This document shows, one piece after another, positions 46,066 to 54,331 of a DNA stretch of 64,000 nucleotides. Source of the stretch: Firmicutes bacterium UBA2058 (GTDB lineage Bacteria; Bacillota; Clostridia; Tissierellales; Sedimentibacteraceae); the NCBI GenBank assembly GCA_002332905.1, contig DDAM01000062.1, positions 131,739 through 195,738 of the forward strand, in the 5' to 3' direction. The position numbers and the translations under genes were made by a program. The notes under the pieces were generated by a model. That model was not told where the DNA came from, made no database searches, and saw only the letters and a program-made list of their open reading frames with translations. Position 1 is the first letter of the stretch. Each line of letters begins with the position of its first letter.

Positions 46066-46176
46066 ATAAAAAAAGACGTGATAACAATTTCTAATTAACT
46101 TAGATACTGTTCCCACGTCTTATAATTGACTTCCAATTTTATTACTTAATTGGGGTACTATTCACTATATTTATTT
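46066..46176 (-). ncRNA. Structured leader/small RNA, copy 2
   Basis: On the minus strand TTGATT (46211-46206), 17 bp and TATAAT (46188-46183) form a promoter. The RNA has TAGTACCCC, TGGAAGTCAATTATAAGA and CGTGGGAACA. An AGACGTG/CACGTCT stem with TTTTTTT follows. Blocks shared with copy 1 are nearly identical; the hairpin loop differs, which suggests the flanking structure is what matters. Confidence 0.6.
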
Positions 46177-46251
46177 GTATTAATTATATCATAAAACTGT
46201 TGTAAAATCAAATAATATTTAACATTTGACACATTATTTTATTAATTGTCA

Positions 46252-46401
46252 TTAATATTTTTTAATTGAAATGTATGTATTCATATAAGGTTTTTTATCA
46301 GCTAAATCTTTGATTTTAGCACCCTTTAATAATGGTTTAAGCAAATGTATTATCTTATCCTTTTCCTCTATATTTTCATAGCTTATCTTTACTTTTATCA
46401 C
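46252..46401 (-). CDS. Small phage-type protein (49 residues)
   Basis: GTG 46401 behind AGGAGTGATATA starts MIKVKISYENIEEKDKIIHL, ending YISIKKY. The start overlaps the preceding stop by one base. Short proteins like this, with a beta strand then a helix, are common in clostridial prophage early regions. Unknown function. Confidence 0.55.
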   Translation of the reverse strand: MIKVKISYENIEEKDKIIHLLKPLLKGAKIKDLADKKPYMNTYISIKKY

Positions 46402-46493
46402 TATATCACTCCTGTACTTCTCAGAGCCTTTTCAACTATCTCTAACCAGGTATCAAGGTCCTTTACTTTACCCTTAAATCTTATATTAATCAT
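46401..46493 (-). CDS. Small phage-type protein (30 residues)
   Basis: ATG 46493 reads MINIRFKGKVKDLDTWLEIV then EKALRSTGVI. It overlaps the upstream gene's end and the downstream gene's start by a few bases, supporting translational coupling. Unknown function. Confidence 0.45.
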   Translation of the reverse strand: MINIRFKGKVKDLDTWLEIVEKALRSTGVI

Positions 46494-46894
46494 AGTGCTA
46501 CAGCCCCTCTCTTCTTAAAAAACATTGTAATTGTATTACATGGTATAGCTCCTTTGCCCTCTAAGTTGTTTAGCTTTAAAAAGTCCTGGTACATCTCATA
46601 ACTTGTAATAATTACGTTAACCTTATTGTCTTTGTTCCTCATAGAGAAATATAGATTTATCCATCTTTGGTTACTGATATTTAGTTTATACACTACATCA
46701 TAAGCAGTATTTTGGTCGTTCAGAATTTCGAATATTTCCATTTTCTCTTTTTTGCTGTATCCTATATAATTTATAAAGTCTTTACAAACTTTTGTAAATA
46801 ATTCAAATGGTAAAACTTCATCTAGAAGTAGTTGCTGGACATCACTATTTACTTTTATATCATCAGCTTTAATATTTGGTAACCTTTTAAGCAT
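46490..46894 (-). CDS. Unknown element protein (134 residues)
   Basis: MLKRLPNIKADDIKVNSDVQ at the start, a helical middle (FELFTKVCKDFINYIGYSKK) and a beta-rich second half (NVIITSYEMYQDFLKLNN). It overlaps the upstream gene by 8 bp. No family recognised. It is part of the early leftward operon. Confidence 0.55.
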   Translation of the reverse strand: MLKRLPNIKADDIKVNSDVQQLLLDEVLPFELFTKVCKDFINYIGYSKKEKMEIFEILNDQNTAYDVVYKLNISNQRWINLYFSMRNKDNKVNVIITSYEMYQDFLKLNNLEGKGAIPCNTITMFFKKRGAVAL

Positions 46895-47438
46895 TTACTT
46901 TCACCTGTCTTTCCCTTTTAGCCTTTCTCCTAGCTCTTTCTGCTCTTATGCCTTCCATATATCCATAATTAAAAGCATCTGCCATAATCCAATGATTACT
47001 GCTTTCTTTTTTATGTTTACTTTCAATATATTTAAATTCCTGTACTTTATCTAACTGGCAGGATTGTTTACCTAATATTTGACTTAGATTTTTTATTTTT
47101 CTTGCAATTATAGCTCCGTCTAAAACTTCTAAAAATTCATAGATACTATTTTTACTTGCTTCATTACTAAGTTTATCACTCAAATAAAATCTATATTCTT
47201 CTCTTTCTGCATGAGATAAGGACATATATGCTTTAATTATATAAAGGTATTTTTCAATTCTTTGCATATCTTCATTAATTACCAACTTGTCCTCTGATGG
47301 TTCATAGAATATCATTAGACTATCTATATTTGAACCTTTAGGCCATTGACTAAGGAAGTAATTAACCTGCTCTGTTGTTAAGTCTGATATGCTACAGCTC
47401 CACATATTTAAATCTTTATTTATTAACTCATAACTCAT
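46887..47438 (-). CDS. Unknown early element protein (183 residues)
   Basis: Starts at ATG 47438 behind ACGGAGG. The N-terminal half is mixed (TTEQVNYFLSQWPKGSNIDS). The end carries NHWIMADAFNYGYMEGIRAE followed by a basic RARRKAKRERQ tail. The A-x-x-YG-x-x-G-x-x-AE ending also occurs in the 68-residue product at 50143 (GYLQGMKAEKS), a recurrent feature of small phage proteins. Function unknown. Confidence 0.55.
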   Translation of the reverse strand: MSYELINKDLNMWSCSISDLTTEQVNYFLSQWPKGSNIDSLMIFYEPSEDKLVINEDMQRIEKYLYIIKAYMSLSHAEREEYRFYLSDKLSNEASKNSIYEFLEVLDGAIIARKIKNLSQILGKQSCQLDKVQEFKYIESKHKKESSNHWIMADAFNYGYMEGIRAERARRKAKRERQVKVNA

Positions 47439-47458
47439 ATTATTTTAACCTCCGTATT

Positions 47459-48292
47459 TTATAAACTCCATTCTTCTTTTAGTTTATTTAGTAACTGCAT
47501 TTCTTCTGTTGTGTCGTTATCGGGATTTAAATCCGGATGAAATTTCTTAGCAAGCACTTTATAGAAACTATTAAGCTTTTTCTTTTCATCTTCTGTGTAG
47601 TTATTTTGTTTTAAATTGAAGTAACTACTACTATTGTAGTTATTGTATGAATTGTTTGAGTAACTACCTTTGCTGTAGTTATTAAAAAAATCATCATAGT
47701 AACTACTTCTTTGCTTATGTTGTTCTTTTATTTTATTTAAATAATCTTTATTTGTCAGTTCACCAAACACATTATAGCAATAATCGTATTCGTCACTATT
47801 AATGTTGTATTTCTTAGCAAATGCATCTTTAGCTTTCGTATATTTATTTATTATTTTTCTTTGTTCTACCCTTGCATGGTATTCTTGTGTTGTTTCAAAT
47901 TCCTTGTTTATCTTCTCTCTTAATGGCTCTATTTTCTCATGTATCATGTCTAAGAGTTCGTCTGATGAAATACCAAAGTATTTGGCTATATCATCTATGC
48001 GACTGTGCATTATGCAGTCACCAATCCAAAAGTCAACCAAAGTATAATAATCAACTGTTGTTATAACTCTCTGTTGCTTTTTTACTTTTTTGTTTTCTCT
48101 ATAGCTTTTATGTATACTAATCTTATAAGCCTTTTTTATCGGTCTTTCAAAGCGTTCTGAGCTATTTGAATGATAGTTCTTTGTTTTAGTGACTTCACCG
48201 ATTGTAAATGTCATTTGACTTGTTTCAATATATTTGGAAGTACCATATGTATTTTGTTTTTTTAAAGCTACCTCCTGGACTACTATAAACAT
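47459..48292 (-). CDS. J-domain protein with embedded palindrome array
   Basis: This 277-residue protein has a C-terminal J-domain core: KKKLNSFYKVLAKKFHPDLN (HPD motif near 258) and TEEMQLLNKLKEEW. The N-terminal 150 residues are unrecognised. A low-complexity linker (about residues 195-235) is a 13-residue repeat, SYYDDFFNNYSKG, SYSNNSYNNYNSS, SYFNLKQNNYTED. This repeat is encoded by three tandem 32-bp palindromes. AAC and TAC codons are used at the repeated positions despite the AT-rich context, pointing to selection on DNA. It may recruit host DnaK to replication complexes, as phage J proteins do. Confidence 0.65.
   Translation of the reverse strand: MFIVVQEVALKKQNTYGTSKYIETSQMTFTIGEVTKTKNYHSNSSERFERPIKKAYKISIHKSYRENKKVKKQQRVITTVDYYTLVDFWIGDCIMHSRIDDIAKYFGISSDELLDMIHEKIEPLREKINKEFETTQEYHARVEQRKIINKYTKAKDAFAKKYNINSDEYDYCYNVFGELTNKDYLNKIKEQHKQRSSYYDDFFNNYSKGSYSNNSYNNYNSSSYFNLKQNNYTEDEKKKLNSFYKVLAKKFHPDLNPDNDTTEEMQLLNKLKEEWSL
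47597..47706. repeat. Three tandem 32-bp palindromes (candidate origin/iterons)
   Basis: Units 47597-47628, 47636-47667 and 47675-47706 each read GTAGTTATT...GTAACTAC with 32 bp total and 7-bp spacers, a 39-bp period. Each spacer junction forms CTAC-N7-GTAG, the same as the cI/cro operators at 52074-52171. Three further single units lie at 53226, 53953 and 54132. Confidence 0.75.
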
Positions 48293-48351
48293 TAGTTATC
48301 ACCTACTAAAATTAGTTCTTGATTTTTTTATCTGTAAAGGTTAAAATAATA

Positions 48352-48591
48352 TTAACCTTTAAGGTTGCACTCTTTTGCTTTGGTCGGCGTTTCGAGTGCT
48401 TTTTTTATTTCTTTCCTATTAATTTCAGCTATCTTATCTTCAACGCTTTTAGCTAACATTGGTATAACTTGCTCTTTATTATGAGTATTACATGAGCATC
48501 TATAGCAAACATTATAGTAAGCGTTAGATTCTTTATCATACTGTTTTACTATAATAATTCCACTATCCAAGCAAGCCCAACATCTACGCAT
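48352..48591 (-). CDS. Small zinc-ribbon-like protein
   Basis: This 79-residue protein has MRRCWACLDSGIIIVKQYDK then YYNVCYRCSC, two CxxC pairs that can bind one zinc. A helical tail follows. It overlaps the helicase-loader gene end by 8 bp. Proteins of this form often sit next to phage replication genes. Confidence 0.6.
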   Translation of the reverse strand: MRRCWACLDSGIIIVKQYDKESNAYYNVCYRCSCNTHNKEQVIPMLAKSVEDKIAEINRKEIKKALETPTKAKECNLKG

Positions 48592-49129
48592 TTTTATTCT
48601 CCAACATTATAGATTTTTTATGCTCTATAGATTGTTTAACACTATTAGGTAATACCTTATATCCTGCTCTTTTAGCTCTTTCCTCCTTAAAGCTACGCAT
48701 AAAATTACTTTGTATTACTGTGTTAATTTCACTTATGTTACACATGGACCAACTTTTTAACATATGTGGAGAGCCTACTATTTTTTTTATAATATCGGGT
48801 AATTTATCATACTCATTTTCAGAATTATAAGCACTATTTTTGAGGGCTTTCTGAACTAAGTCCCATGCTTCCATTTCTGTCATACTGTCTTTATTACCAA
48901 TATTAGAAGTAGCCGTAATCTTGTCTACTATCTGTCCAACACATGGAGCAAATCCTTTCTTATCTTCTGCAACAAATGAGATAACTCCATTTTGTACTTG
49001 TCCATAATCATAATCTTTCATTATTAAGTGCCAAGCATTTACTCTACTTTTTATATCTGTTGATTCAAAATCTTTTGGATAATACTCTTTTAATGTTGAT
49101 ATAATTTGAGCTGTTTCCTTTAAATTCAT
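48584..49129 (-). CDS. Helicase loader, G40P-inhibitor type
   Basis: This 181-residue protein begins MNLKETAQIISTLKEYYPKD, with AWHLIMKDYDYGQVQNGVIS and FAPCVGQIVDKI, the pattern of phage loader/inhibitors of the G40P helicase. A conserved PHMLKSWSMCN lies near 130. It would deliver host DnaB-type helicase to the element's origin. It directly follows the replisome organiser. Confidence 0.75.
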   Translation of the reverse strand: MNLKETAQIISTLKEYYPKDFESTDIKSRVNAWHLIMKDYDYGQVQNGVISFVAEDKKGFAPCVGQIVDKITATSNIGNKDSMTEMEAWDLVQKALKNSAYNSENEYDKLPDIIKKIVGSPHMLKSWSMCNISEINTVIQSNFMRSFKEERAKRAGYKVLPNSVKQSIEHKKSIMLENKNA

Positions 49130-49909
49130 TAAATCACCTCCTCATATTCATCAAATTCGCCATTTCTTATCATCTCTAACAATTCATCACCTGTTGACCT
49201 ACTTTTATTAGTAGCAGCATTTACTTGATTTAAATAGCTTTCAAACTTAGTACCAAATAAGGTACTAGGCCTTAAATATTTCTCCCATTCAGTACCTATC
49301 CATTCATTTGATTTTTTATCTATAACAGTTTTAAAGTCTTCTAAAGTAAATCCTTCGTTTAGTCTTGCATTAATAAGCTCTTTTGTTTTATTAGTAGTAG
49401 TTTTATAATTAGAATTGATTTTTTCATTTAAGTAGTCGAGTATCTCGACTATATATGTATTATTCTTATCTACTCTACTCTTATCTATTCTATTCTTATC
49501 TGTGTTAACAAGTTGTTTACAATTCGTTTCCATTTCGCTAACAGATTGTATACATGTTGTTATGGATTCTCCGTTATACAAATATACTCCATTTTCAAGT
49601 TTTAATTTTTCAAATTCATTAGTGTATCTTGTCTTAGAGTATCTATCGCCTTGTATTTTATTGTTATAACCAATCTCTAATTACAATAACACCATTATTA
49701 AAGCCTATTATAAATCCCTTTGCAGCCAATAATTTTAAATCATCATTACTTGAATTAACCAATGATGTAATCTTTCTGGGAGAAGATACAAATCCGTCAT
49801 CGTCTGCTCTCATTCCTAAATGGAAATACAAACTTTGTGTTGATGGTGGCATATCTAAAAAGCTATCAGTGTCAACTATATCCAGGCTAAACATTCTTTT
49901 TTTTGCCAT
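49129..49909 (-). pseudogene. Phage replisome organiser, single-base frameshift
   Basis: From ATG 49909 the N-terminal domain reads MAKKRMFSLDIVDTDSFLDM...YFHLGMRADDDGFVSSPRK and stops after VIVIRDWL at 49664. One base shift later the frame goes on with YNNKIQGDRYSKTRYTNEFE to a C-terminal conserved DnaD-like region (LNEKINSNYKTTTNKTKELI...EGFTLEDFKTVIDKK). Removing one T from TGGTTATAAC near 49666-49671 restores one frame of about 260 residues. The internal fragment may be translated from 49581, but origin binding is probably impaired. Confidence 0.75.
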
Positions 49910-49910
49910 T

Positions 49911-50099
49911 CTATGCTTGCACACCTCCATAGTATTTCTCGTCAAAATACTTCTTACTTACCTTACCAGCTATAGTTATAAATCCTTTTGCTTTTAATTC
50001 AGCATTTAGTTCTCTTATAACCTTATAGCCTGTACAAGTTTTTGTTCCTATAATTTTAGCTACTTCCTCAGCTGTGTAATAACTCTTTGATTGTTGCAT
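49911..50099 (-). CDS. Small HTH DNA-binding protein
   Basis: This 62-residue protein has YTAEEVAKIIGTKTCTGYKV then IRELNAELKAKGFITIAGKV and ends SKKYFDEKYYG. It is a winged-HTH of the small phage type, a possible regulator or Xis relative. Start ATG 50099 behind AAAGGAGGG. Confidence 0.65.
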   Translation of the reverse strand: MQQSKSYYTAEEVAKIIGTKTCTGYKVIRELNAELKAKGFITIAGKVSKKYFDEKYYGGVQA

Positions 50100-50142
50100 A
50101 ACGTCCCTCCTTTATAAATATTTGTTTAATTATGATATGATT

Positions 50143-50349
50143 TTAGATAATAGGTTTACAAGTATTCTTACTTTTAGACTTTTCAGCTTTCATACCTTGT
50201 AAATAGCCGAATAAAAATCCATTACATACAGCACTTATAGCTCCTGGACTATTATCAATTATTTCATTGATGTTATCCAAACATAGGTCATAGTAAGTGT
50301 TTACTTCTGCATTTTTAATTTTTTTCATTACATTTGTTACCCTAGCCAT
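50143..50349 (-). CDS. Small early element protein (68 residues)
   Basis: ATG 50349 behind TTGGAGG reads MARVTNVMKKIKNAEVNTYY, then NGFLFGYLQGMKAEKSKSKN. Its ending resembles the 183-residue protein at 46887. Function unknown. Confidence 0.55.
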   Translation of the reverse strand: MARVTNVMKKIKNAEVNTYYDLCLDNINEIIDNSPGAISAVCNGFLFGYLQGMKAEKSKSKNTCKPII

Positions 50350-50496
50350 GAAAATACCTCCAACTTTTAATTTGATTTTATTTCATAGTTACCATATATA
50401 AGTTTTTTATACAATAAATATCATTTTATTTCTTATAGGTGTTCCTTGTACCTACTTAAAACATACTTGTCTATCATGATGTCTACATTTAAAAAT

Positions 50497-50703
50497 TTAC
50501 GCTCTTTTTGTTCTATATTTTTTTCTCATTTTTTCGTTTATTTCTTTTTTCTTTTCTTCAGGCAAATTATCCCACGCACGAGACACTGTCTCGTTAAGCT
50601 CATCGAGTTGTTCTTGCGTTGGATTACAACCATGCCCATAAGCCTTATCTCCATTCGGATACACCTTTACGTATTCGTACATTACACCATTTACTATTTC
50701 CAT
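50497..50703 (-). CDS. Small early element protein (68 residues, acidic/basic C-terminus)
   Basis: ATG 50703 behind AAAGGAGG begins MEIVNGVMYEYVKVYPNGDK, with a charged helix (PEEKKKEINEKMRKKYRTKR) at the end. The longer frame to 50745 runs through the SD. Function unknown. Confidence 0.55.
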   Translation of the reverse strand: MEIVNGVMYEYVKVYPNGDKAYGHGCNPTQEQLDELNETVSRAWDNLPEEKKKEINEKMRKKYRTKRA

Positions 50704-50759
50704 ATACCTACCTCCTTTGTTTAATGTATTCATTGATGTTTGCACAGTTTCTTTTATTT

Positions 50760-51440
50760 TTATGCACTTAATTCCAAATAAGCTAAGTCCTTAAACATTT
50801 CTAATCTTTTCTTGCAGTCTTTGTAAATTTCTTTATAGTATAACTGTTTTTCAATACCTTCAACAATTACGTGTCCTATTATGTTTTCAATAAGTAATAA
50901 ATTGTTTAGTTGCGATACTGAGATACTATCTCTTTGATTACTTCCTATGCCTACAACACCATTTGCTAAATTTGTTAGACTTTTATAATACCAATCTGCG
51001 TTATGACTTCCATTGGCAAATGCATATTCAATAAATTTTTTAATCTCATCAGTTTCTAATTTTCGATTAGATTTAGATTGCTGTCTTGTTTCTATCCAAT
51101 GAGTAGTTTGTTTTTCTTGTAAAAGTTGACGCATAGCATAAAATTGTTTAACAAGATTTTTCTTAAATTTAACAACTACCTTTGTATTTTTCATCAGCGA
51201 TATTAAAAATGTTGCTTGCTGTTCATTCAAGAAATATACTTTTACGTTTTGTATACCTCCTTTTGTTTCTAAGGGTATCATTTCAAATGTCACCCTTCCA
51301 AAGTCAGATATATCTTTTTCGTAATTTTTTATAAGTTGTTGTGTTGCTCTATGTTCTATCTTTGTACCCTTTGCAATGATTAAACTGTCAGTAAAAACAT
51401 TGTTATTTTTTAGTGTTACTAATTTATCTATATATATCAC
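50760..51440 (-). CDS. Rha-type phage regulatory protein
   Basis: This 226-residue protein has the pRha domain (residues about 5-100): FTDSLIIAKGTKIEHRATQQ, then FLNEQQATFLISLMKNTKVV and VKFKKNLVKQFYAMRQLLQE. A C-terminal domain (about 130-220) is KilA/ANT-like. Rha proteins act as phage regulators or antirepressors. The GTG at 51440 is very close to AAGGAG, so the start is uncertain. Confidence 0.8.
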   Translation of the reverse strand: MIYIDKLVTLKNNNVFTDSLIIAKGTKIEHRATQQLIKNYEKDISDFGRVTFEMIPLETKGGIQNVKVYFLNEQQATFLISLMKNTKVVVKFKKNLVKQFYAMRQLLQEKQTTHWIETRQQSKSNRKLETDEIKKFIEYAFANGSHNADWYYKSLTNLANGVVGIGSNQRDSISVSQLNNLLLIENIIGHVIVEGIEKQLYYKEIYKDCKKRLEMFKDLAYLELSA

Positions 51441-51543
51441 TCCTTATTTAATTTATTTGGTCGGCTTTACGATTTCATACGGTTTTAAGCATTAAAAACA
51501 TGCTTATGGTAGTTTATATAACCTTTTTATAATTAATATTGTC

Positions 51544-51768
51544 CTATAGCCTTATAATTAGGCTTTTAGGACTTATTAAATATCTTCTTACATCATCTTT
51601 ATGGTAATAGGCTCTAGCCAAAGTATTATGTGCTTCACAATATGCTTTGACAGTATAGTAACTTGGACAATCAGATAACTTACTATATTGTTTACTTTGG
51701 TACTCTTGCTTAAGCTCATATACATCACTTTCCATATAGCTTTGTATGTGGTCCATTACATGATCCAT
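51544..51768 (-). CDS. Unknown small element protein (74 residues)
   Basis: ATG 51768 behind AAGGAG reads MDHVMDHIQSYMESDVYELK, then YYTVKAYCEAHNTLARAYYH. Mostly helical. Lies between the cro-like gene and rha. Function unknown. Confidence 0.5.
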   Translation of the reverse strand: MDHVMDHIQSYMESDVYELKQEYQSKQYSKLSDCPSYYTVKAYCEAHNTLARAYYHKDDVRRYLISPKSLIIRL

Positions 51769-51849
51769 TAATTACTCCTTTCTCATAAGTAGCTTGCCGA
51801 CTACCTATGTAATAAAATTTTGTATGTGTTCTGCTATATGGTCTATTTA

Positions 51850-52047
51850 TTAGTCCTCTAGTAAATCTTCAACTTTACATTTTAATGCTCTTGCTAATTT
51901 ACCAACTGTTTTTGGACTTGGATTTTGTGTTCCACACTTTGCACTAGATAATGTCTTTTGACTAACACCTGATAATGTAATTAGATCTGTTATAGTCAAT
52001 TCATTCTTTGCAAGTTGTATGTAGAATTTTTTTACGCTAAAATTCAT
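51850..52047 (-). CDS. Cro-like HTH protein
   Basis: This 65-residue XRE-type HTH protein reads LTITDLITLSGVSQKTLSSA, then PKTVGKLARALKCKVEDLLE. It is divergent from the cI-like gene, with a shared operator region of about 140 bp. It is the first gene of the leftward early operon, behind GAGGTG. Confidence 0.8.
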   Translation of the reverse strand: MNFSVKKFYIQLAKNELTITDLITLSGVSQKTLSSAKCGTQNPSPKTVGKLARALKCKVEDLLED

Positions 52048-52070
52048 ATTTTCACCTCTATAAATTTATT

Positions 52071-52171
52071 TAACTACGTATTACGTAGATTTAAAATTAT
52101 ATTACTACCTATAAAGTAGTTTGTCAATATATTTTTTCTTGACTTTTTTTAAAAAACTACGTATTATGTAG
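52071..52171. promoter_or_regulatory. Divergent cI/cro promoters with three operators
   Basis: Operators CTAC-N7-GTAG occur at 52074-52088, 52105-52119 and 52157-52171. The rightward promoter is TTGACT (52139-52144), 17 bp, TATTAT (52162-52167), the -10 lying in operator 3. The leftward promoter is TTGACA (52126-52121), 17 bp, TAATAT, with operator 2 in the spacer. Repressor binding would block both. Confidence 0.75.
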
Positions 52172-52190
52172 TTAAGTGGGGTGAAAATAA

Positions 52191-52919
52191 TTGAATATAG
52201 GCGAAAATATAAAAAAATTCAGATTAGAGAAAAAACTAACTCAAGTTCAACTTGGAAAATTAATTGGAGTAGCTGGTGCTACAGTTACAAGATATGAAAA
52301 TGGTAAGATTATTCCAGATTTTGAGATGATGGATAAAATATCCGAAGCATTAGACATTACACCTATTCAGCTTGTAGGTTGGAACGGAATGCGTTCAATT
52401 CCCCACAAGTCAGAAATAGAAGAAATAATAAATAATCACTTGAATAAAATAAAATTTCCAGTACATGGAATGAGAAAAACTTGGTCAAAAGAAATTTTTG
52501 ATTCAATCAATGAATATTTAGGTTTTGATTTATTTCTAGATTTTGTACCAGAATTTATTAAATATTTTTATACTAACTATACAAATAATAAAACTTTATT
52601 GAATTTAAAGAAATCAATAGACGAAAATAAAAATATTTTATCTAATGATATAGAATATATTATTGATAGTTCGTTTGAAGAACTTGAAGACAAATTAACA
52701 GACTCAGTGTATATGTCTCTAATGAGTGACACAATTAACAATATTAAAAAAGATTTGCATAAAGATTTATTAGAAATAATAAAAAAATCAATGTATGAAA
52801 TTTTAGTAATGGATATATTTGAAAGAACAATAGAAGCTTTAAATAATCTAGGCATTGAAAAAGCTTTTGATTACATTATGGATTTATCCGAGCAACCTAA
52901 ATACACAGACAAAGAATAG
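52191..52919 (+). CDS. cI-like repressor
   Basis: This 242-residue protein has an N-terminal XRE HTH (NIKKFRLEKKLTQVQLGKLI...GVAGATVTRYENG). The C-terminal 170 residues are helical and lack the S24 protease Ser/Lys motifs of LexA-like repressors, so induction is not by RecA autocleavage. Starts at TTG 52191 behind GGGGTG. It keeps the element silent, as Stl-type repressors do in satellites, where a helper protein relieves it. Confidence 0.8.
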   Translation: MNIGENIKKFRLEKKLTQVQLGKLIGVAGATVTRYENGKIIPDFEMMDKISEALDITPIQLVGWNGMRSIPHKSEIEEIINNHLNKIKFPVHGMRKTWSKEIFDSINEYLGFDLFLDFVPEFIKYFYTNYTNNKTLLNLKKSIDENKNILSNDIEYIIDSSFEELEDKLTDSVYMSLMSDTINNIKKDLHKDLLEIIKKSMYEILVMDIFERTIEALNNLGIEKAFDYIMDLSEQPKYTDKE

Positions 52920-52997
52920 CTGCACTCAAAATTGAGTTGAGTATTTCTCCAAAGTGGAGAAAAGATATAATATTATTATTAGCATAAAGGAGTAGCA

Positions 52998-53174
52998 GTG
53001 ACTATACAAATACTAGAAGTAAAGGACATAGTTAACCTATATAAAACACCAAAATCAAGAGTATATGAGATATTAAACATAAGAGGTTGCCCCTTAATAA
53101 AGGGAGGCAAAGGCAAACATTACTTAATAGAGAAAAGTGCATTTGAAGAGTGGATAAGAAATATTAATAAGTAA
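52998..53174 (+). CDS. Small excisionase-like HTH protein
   Basis: GTG 52998 behind AAAGGAG reads MTIQILEVKDIVNLYKTPKS then RVYEILNIRGCPLIKGGKGK, with an FEEWIRN end. 58 residues; an AlpA/helix_turn_helix_17 type. Probable Xis or regulator of int. Confidence 0.65.
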   Translation: MTIQILEVKDIVNLYKTPKSRVYEILNIRGCPLIKGGKGKHYLIEKSAFEEWIRNINK

Positions 53175-53225
53175 ATGCAAATAAGAATAGAGCGGGAAAT
53201 TCCGCTGTATAGCAATTTTAATATT

Positions 53226-53257
53226 GTAGTTATTATATAAATTATTATAGCAACTAC
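53226..53257. repeat. 32-bp palindrome, single copy A
   Basis: GTAGTTATTATA...TAGCAACTAC, 32 bp, the same half-sites as in the J-domain gene array with one change in the right arm. Confidence 0.65.
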
Positions 53258-53382
53258 AAAATAAGAGCCCTCAATTTTGAGGTGTCAAACAGTGTGTACT
53301 AACCAAACTTGAATTGTGATAACATGTCATCATATTGATGGTTATGATAAGATATCTATAATATATTTATGAGGTGAATAAC

Positions 53383-53679
53383 ATGGAAGAATATTTAAAA
53401 AAATTAATAACTGAATGCCTAGAGCCAATAAATGAAAAATTAGATAATTTAGAAAACACAGGAGTTCATTATAAGCCTGTGATGAATGTGAAAGAAGTTG
53501 CAGAATATTTGGGAATGTCTAAAGGCTGGGTTGATAAAAACATGGACGATATACCTTGTTTTAGACTAGGAAATAGACCAATGTTTAATAAAGAGGATAT
53601 AGACAGGTGGAGATTAAGTAAATCTAGTACATTAAAGGATAGATGTGGTAAAATAACTATAAGACCGGCTAAAAAATAA
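53383..53679 (+). CDS. Excisionase-family HTH protein
   Basis: About 98 residues from ATG 53383 behind GAGGTG. An N-terminal helix (EEYLKKLITECLEPINEKLD) is followed by a MerR-like/excisionase HTH: MNVKEVAEYLGMSKGWVDKN and CFRLGNRPMFNKEDIDRW. Lies upstream of int, separated by about 800 bp. Likely directs excision. Confidence 0.7.
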   Translation: MEEYLKKLITECLEPINEKLDNLENTGVHYKPVMNVKEVAEYLGMSKGWVDKNMDDIPCFRLGNRPMFNKEDIDRWRLSKSSTLKDRCGKITIRPAKK

Positions 53680-54330
53680 ATATTGCAAGATTTAGAATTC
53701 CTAAAACATCAAGATATATCATGCATCCTGAAATAAGTAAAGTTTAAAAAGTACGACTATCCAAATTTGGCGGTGAAAAAAAATTCACCCATTACTGGGA
53801 AAATTCCTTTCAGTTAGCTCAAGCCAATTTGACTTTTGTTATAGAGTGTTGTATGAAAATAGGAAACTCCACGTTTCATAAATAGAGCCGATTTTTTGAC
53901 TGTAAATAGAAACCCATGTTTTACACAACGCAAAACCAAACAATTTCACATTGTAGTTACTATATAAAATTCTATGATAACTACATAATAAAGGTTTAAG
54001 AAACAATTAGTACAATCGAATTTCCGATGTTATTCTTTATAGTAAAGATTTTAATGTGTGCAATTTTGCACAGTCCTATAAAAAACGTTCGACTTAATGT
54101 CATTCGGTAAAATATCCGAGCCAAATAAAAAGTAGTTACTATAATATTAAACAAGATAACTACAATTAGGGTCACATTTGAAATGGTACCCTTTCTGCCT
54201 TATATCAGGTCGAAAGTTTAATTAAGATATAACACTTTAATCGGCGCAATTTTGTTCCAATCTTTATCGGTTTAAAACCGACAAAGTGCCCTCAAATGGC
54301 ACAAATATGAGACAGCTTAATATTAACCCA
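53680..54330. other. Gene-free control region with palindromes B and C
   Basis: No convincing coding frame is visible over 650 bp. It holds the 32-bp palindromes GTAGTTACTATA...TAACTAC at 53953-53984 and 54132-54163. Other short inverted repeats such as AATTTTGAGG-like arms are near by. A replication origin, packaging signal or regulatory region is possible. Confidence 0.5.
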
Positions 54331-54331
54331 T

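Noticed and set aside
47597..47706. CRISPR-like array (three repeats with 7-bp spacers)
   Set aside because: Only the arms are conserved, the middles vary, the spacers are 7 bp and the units lie within a coding region with a matching protein repeat. No cas gene is present.
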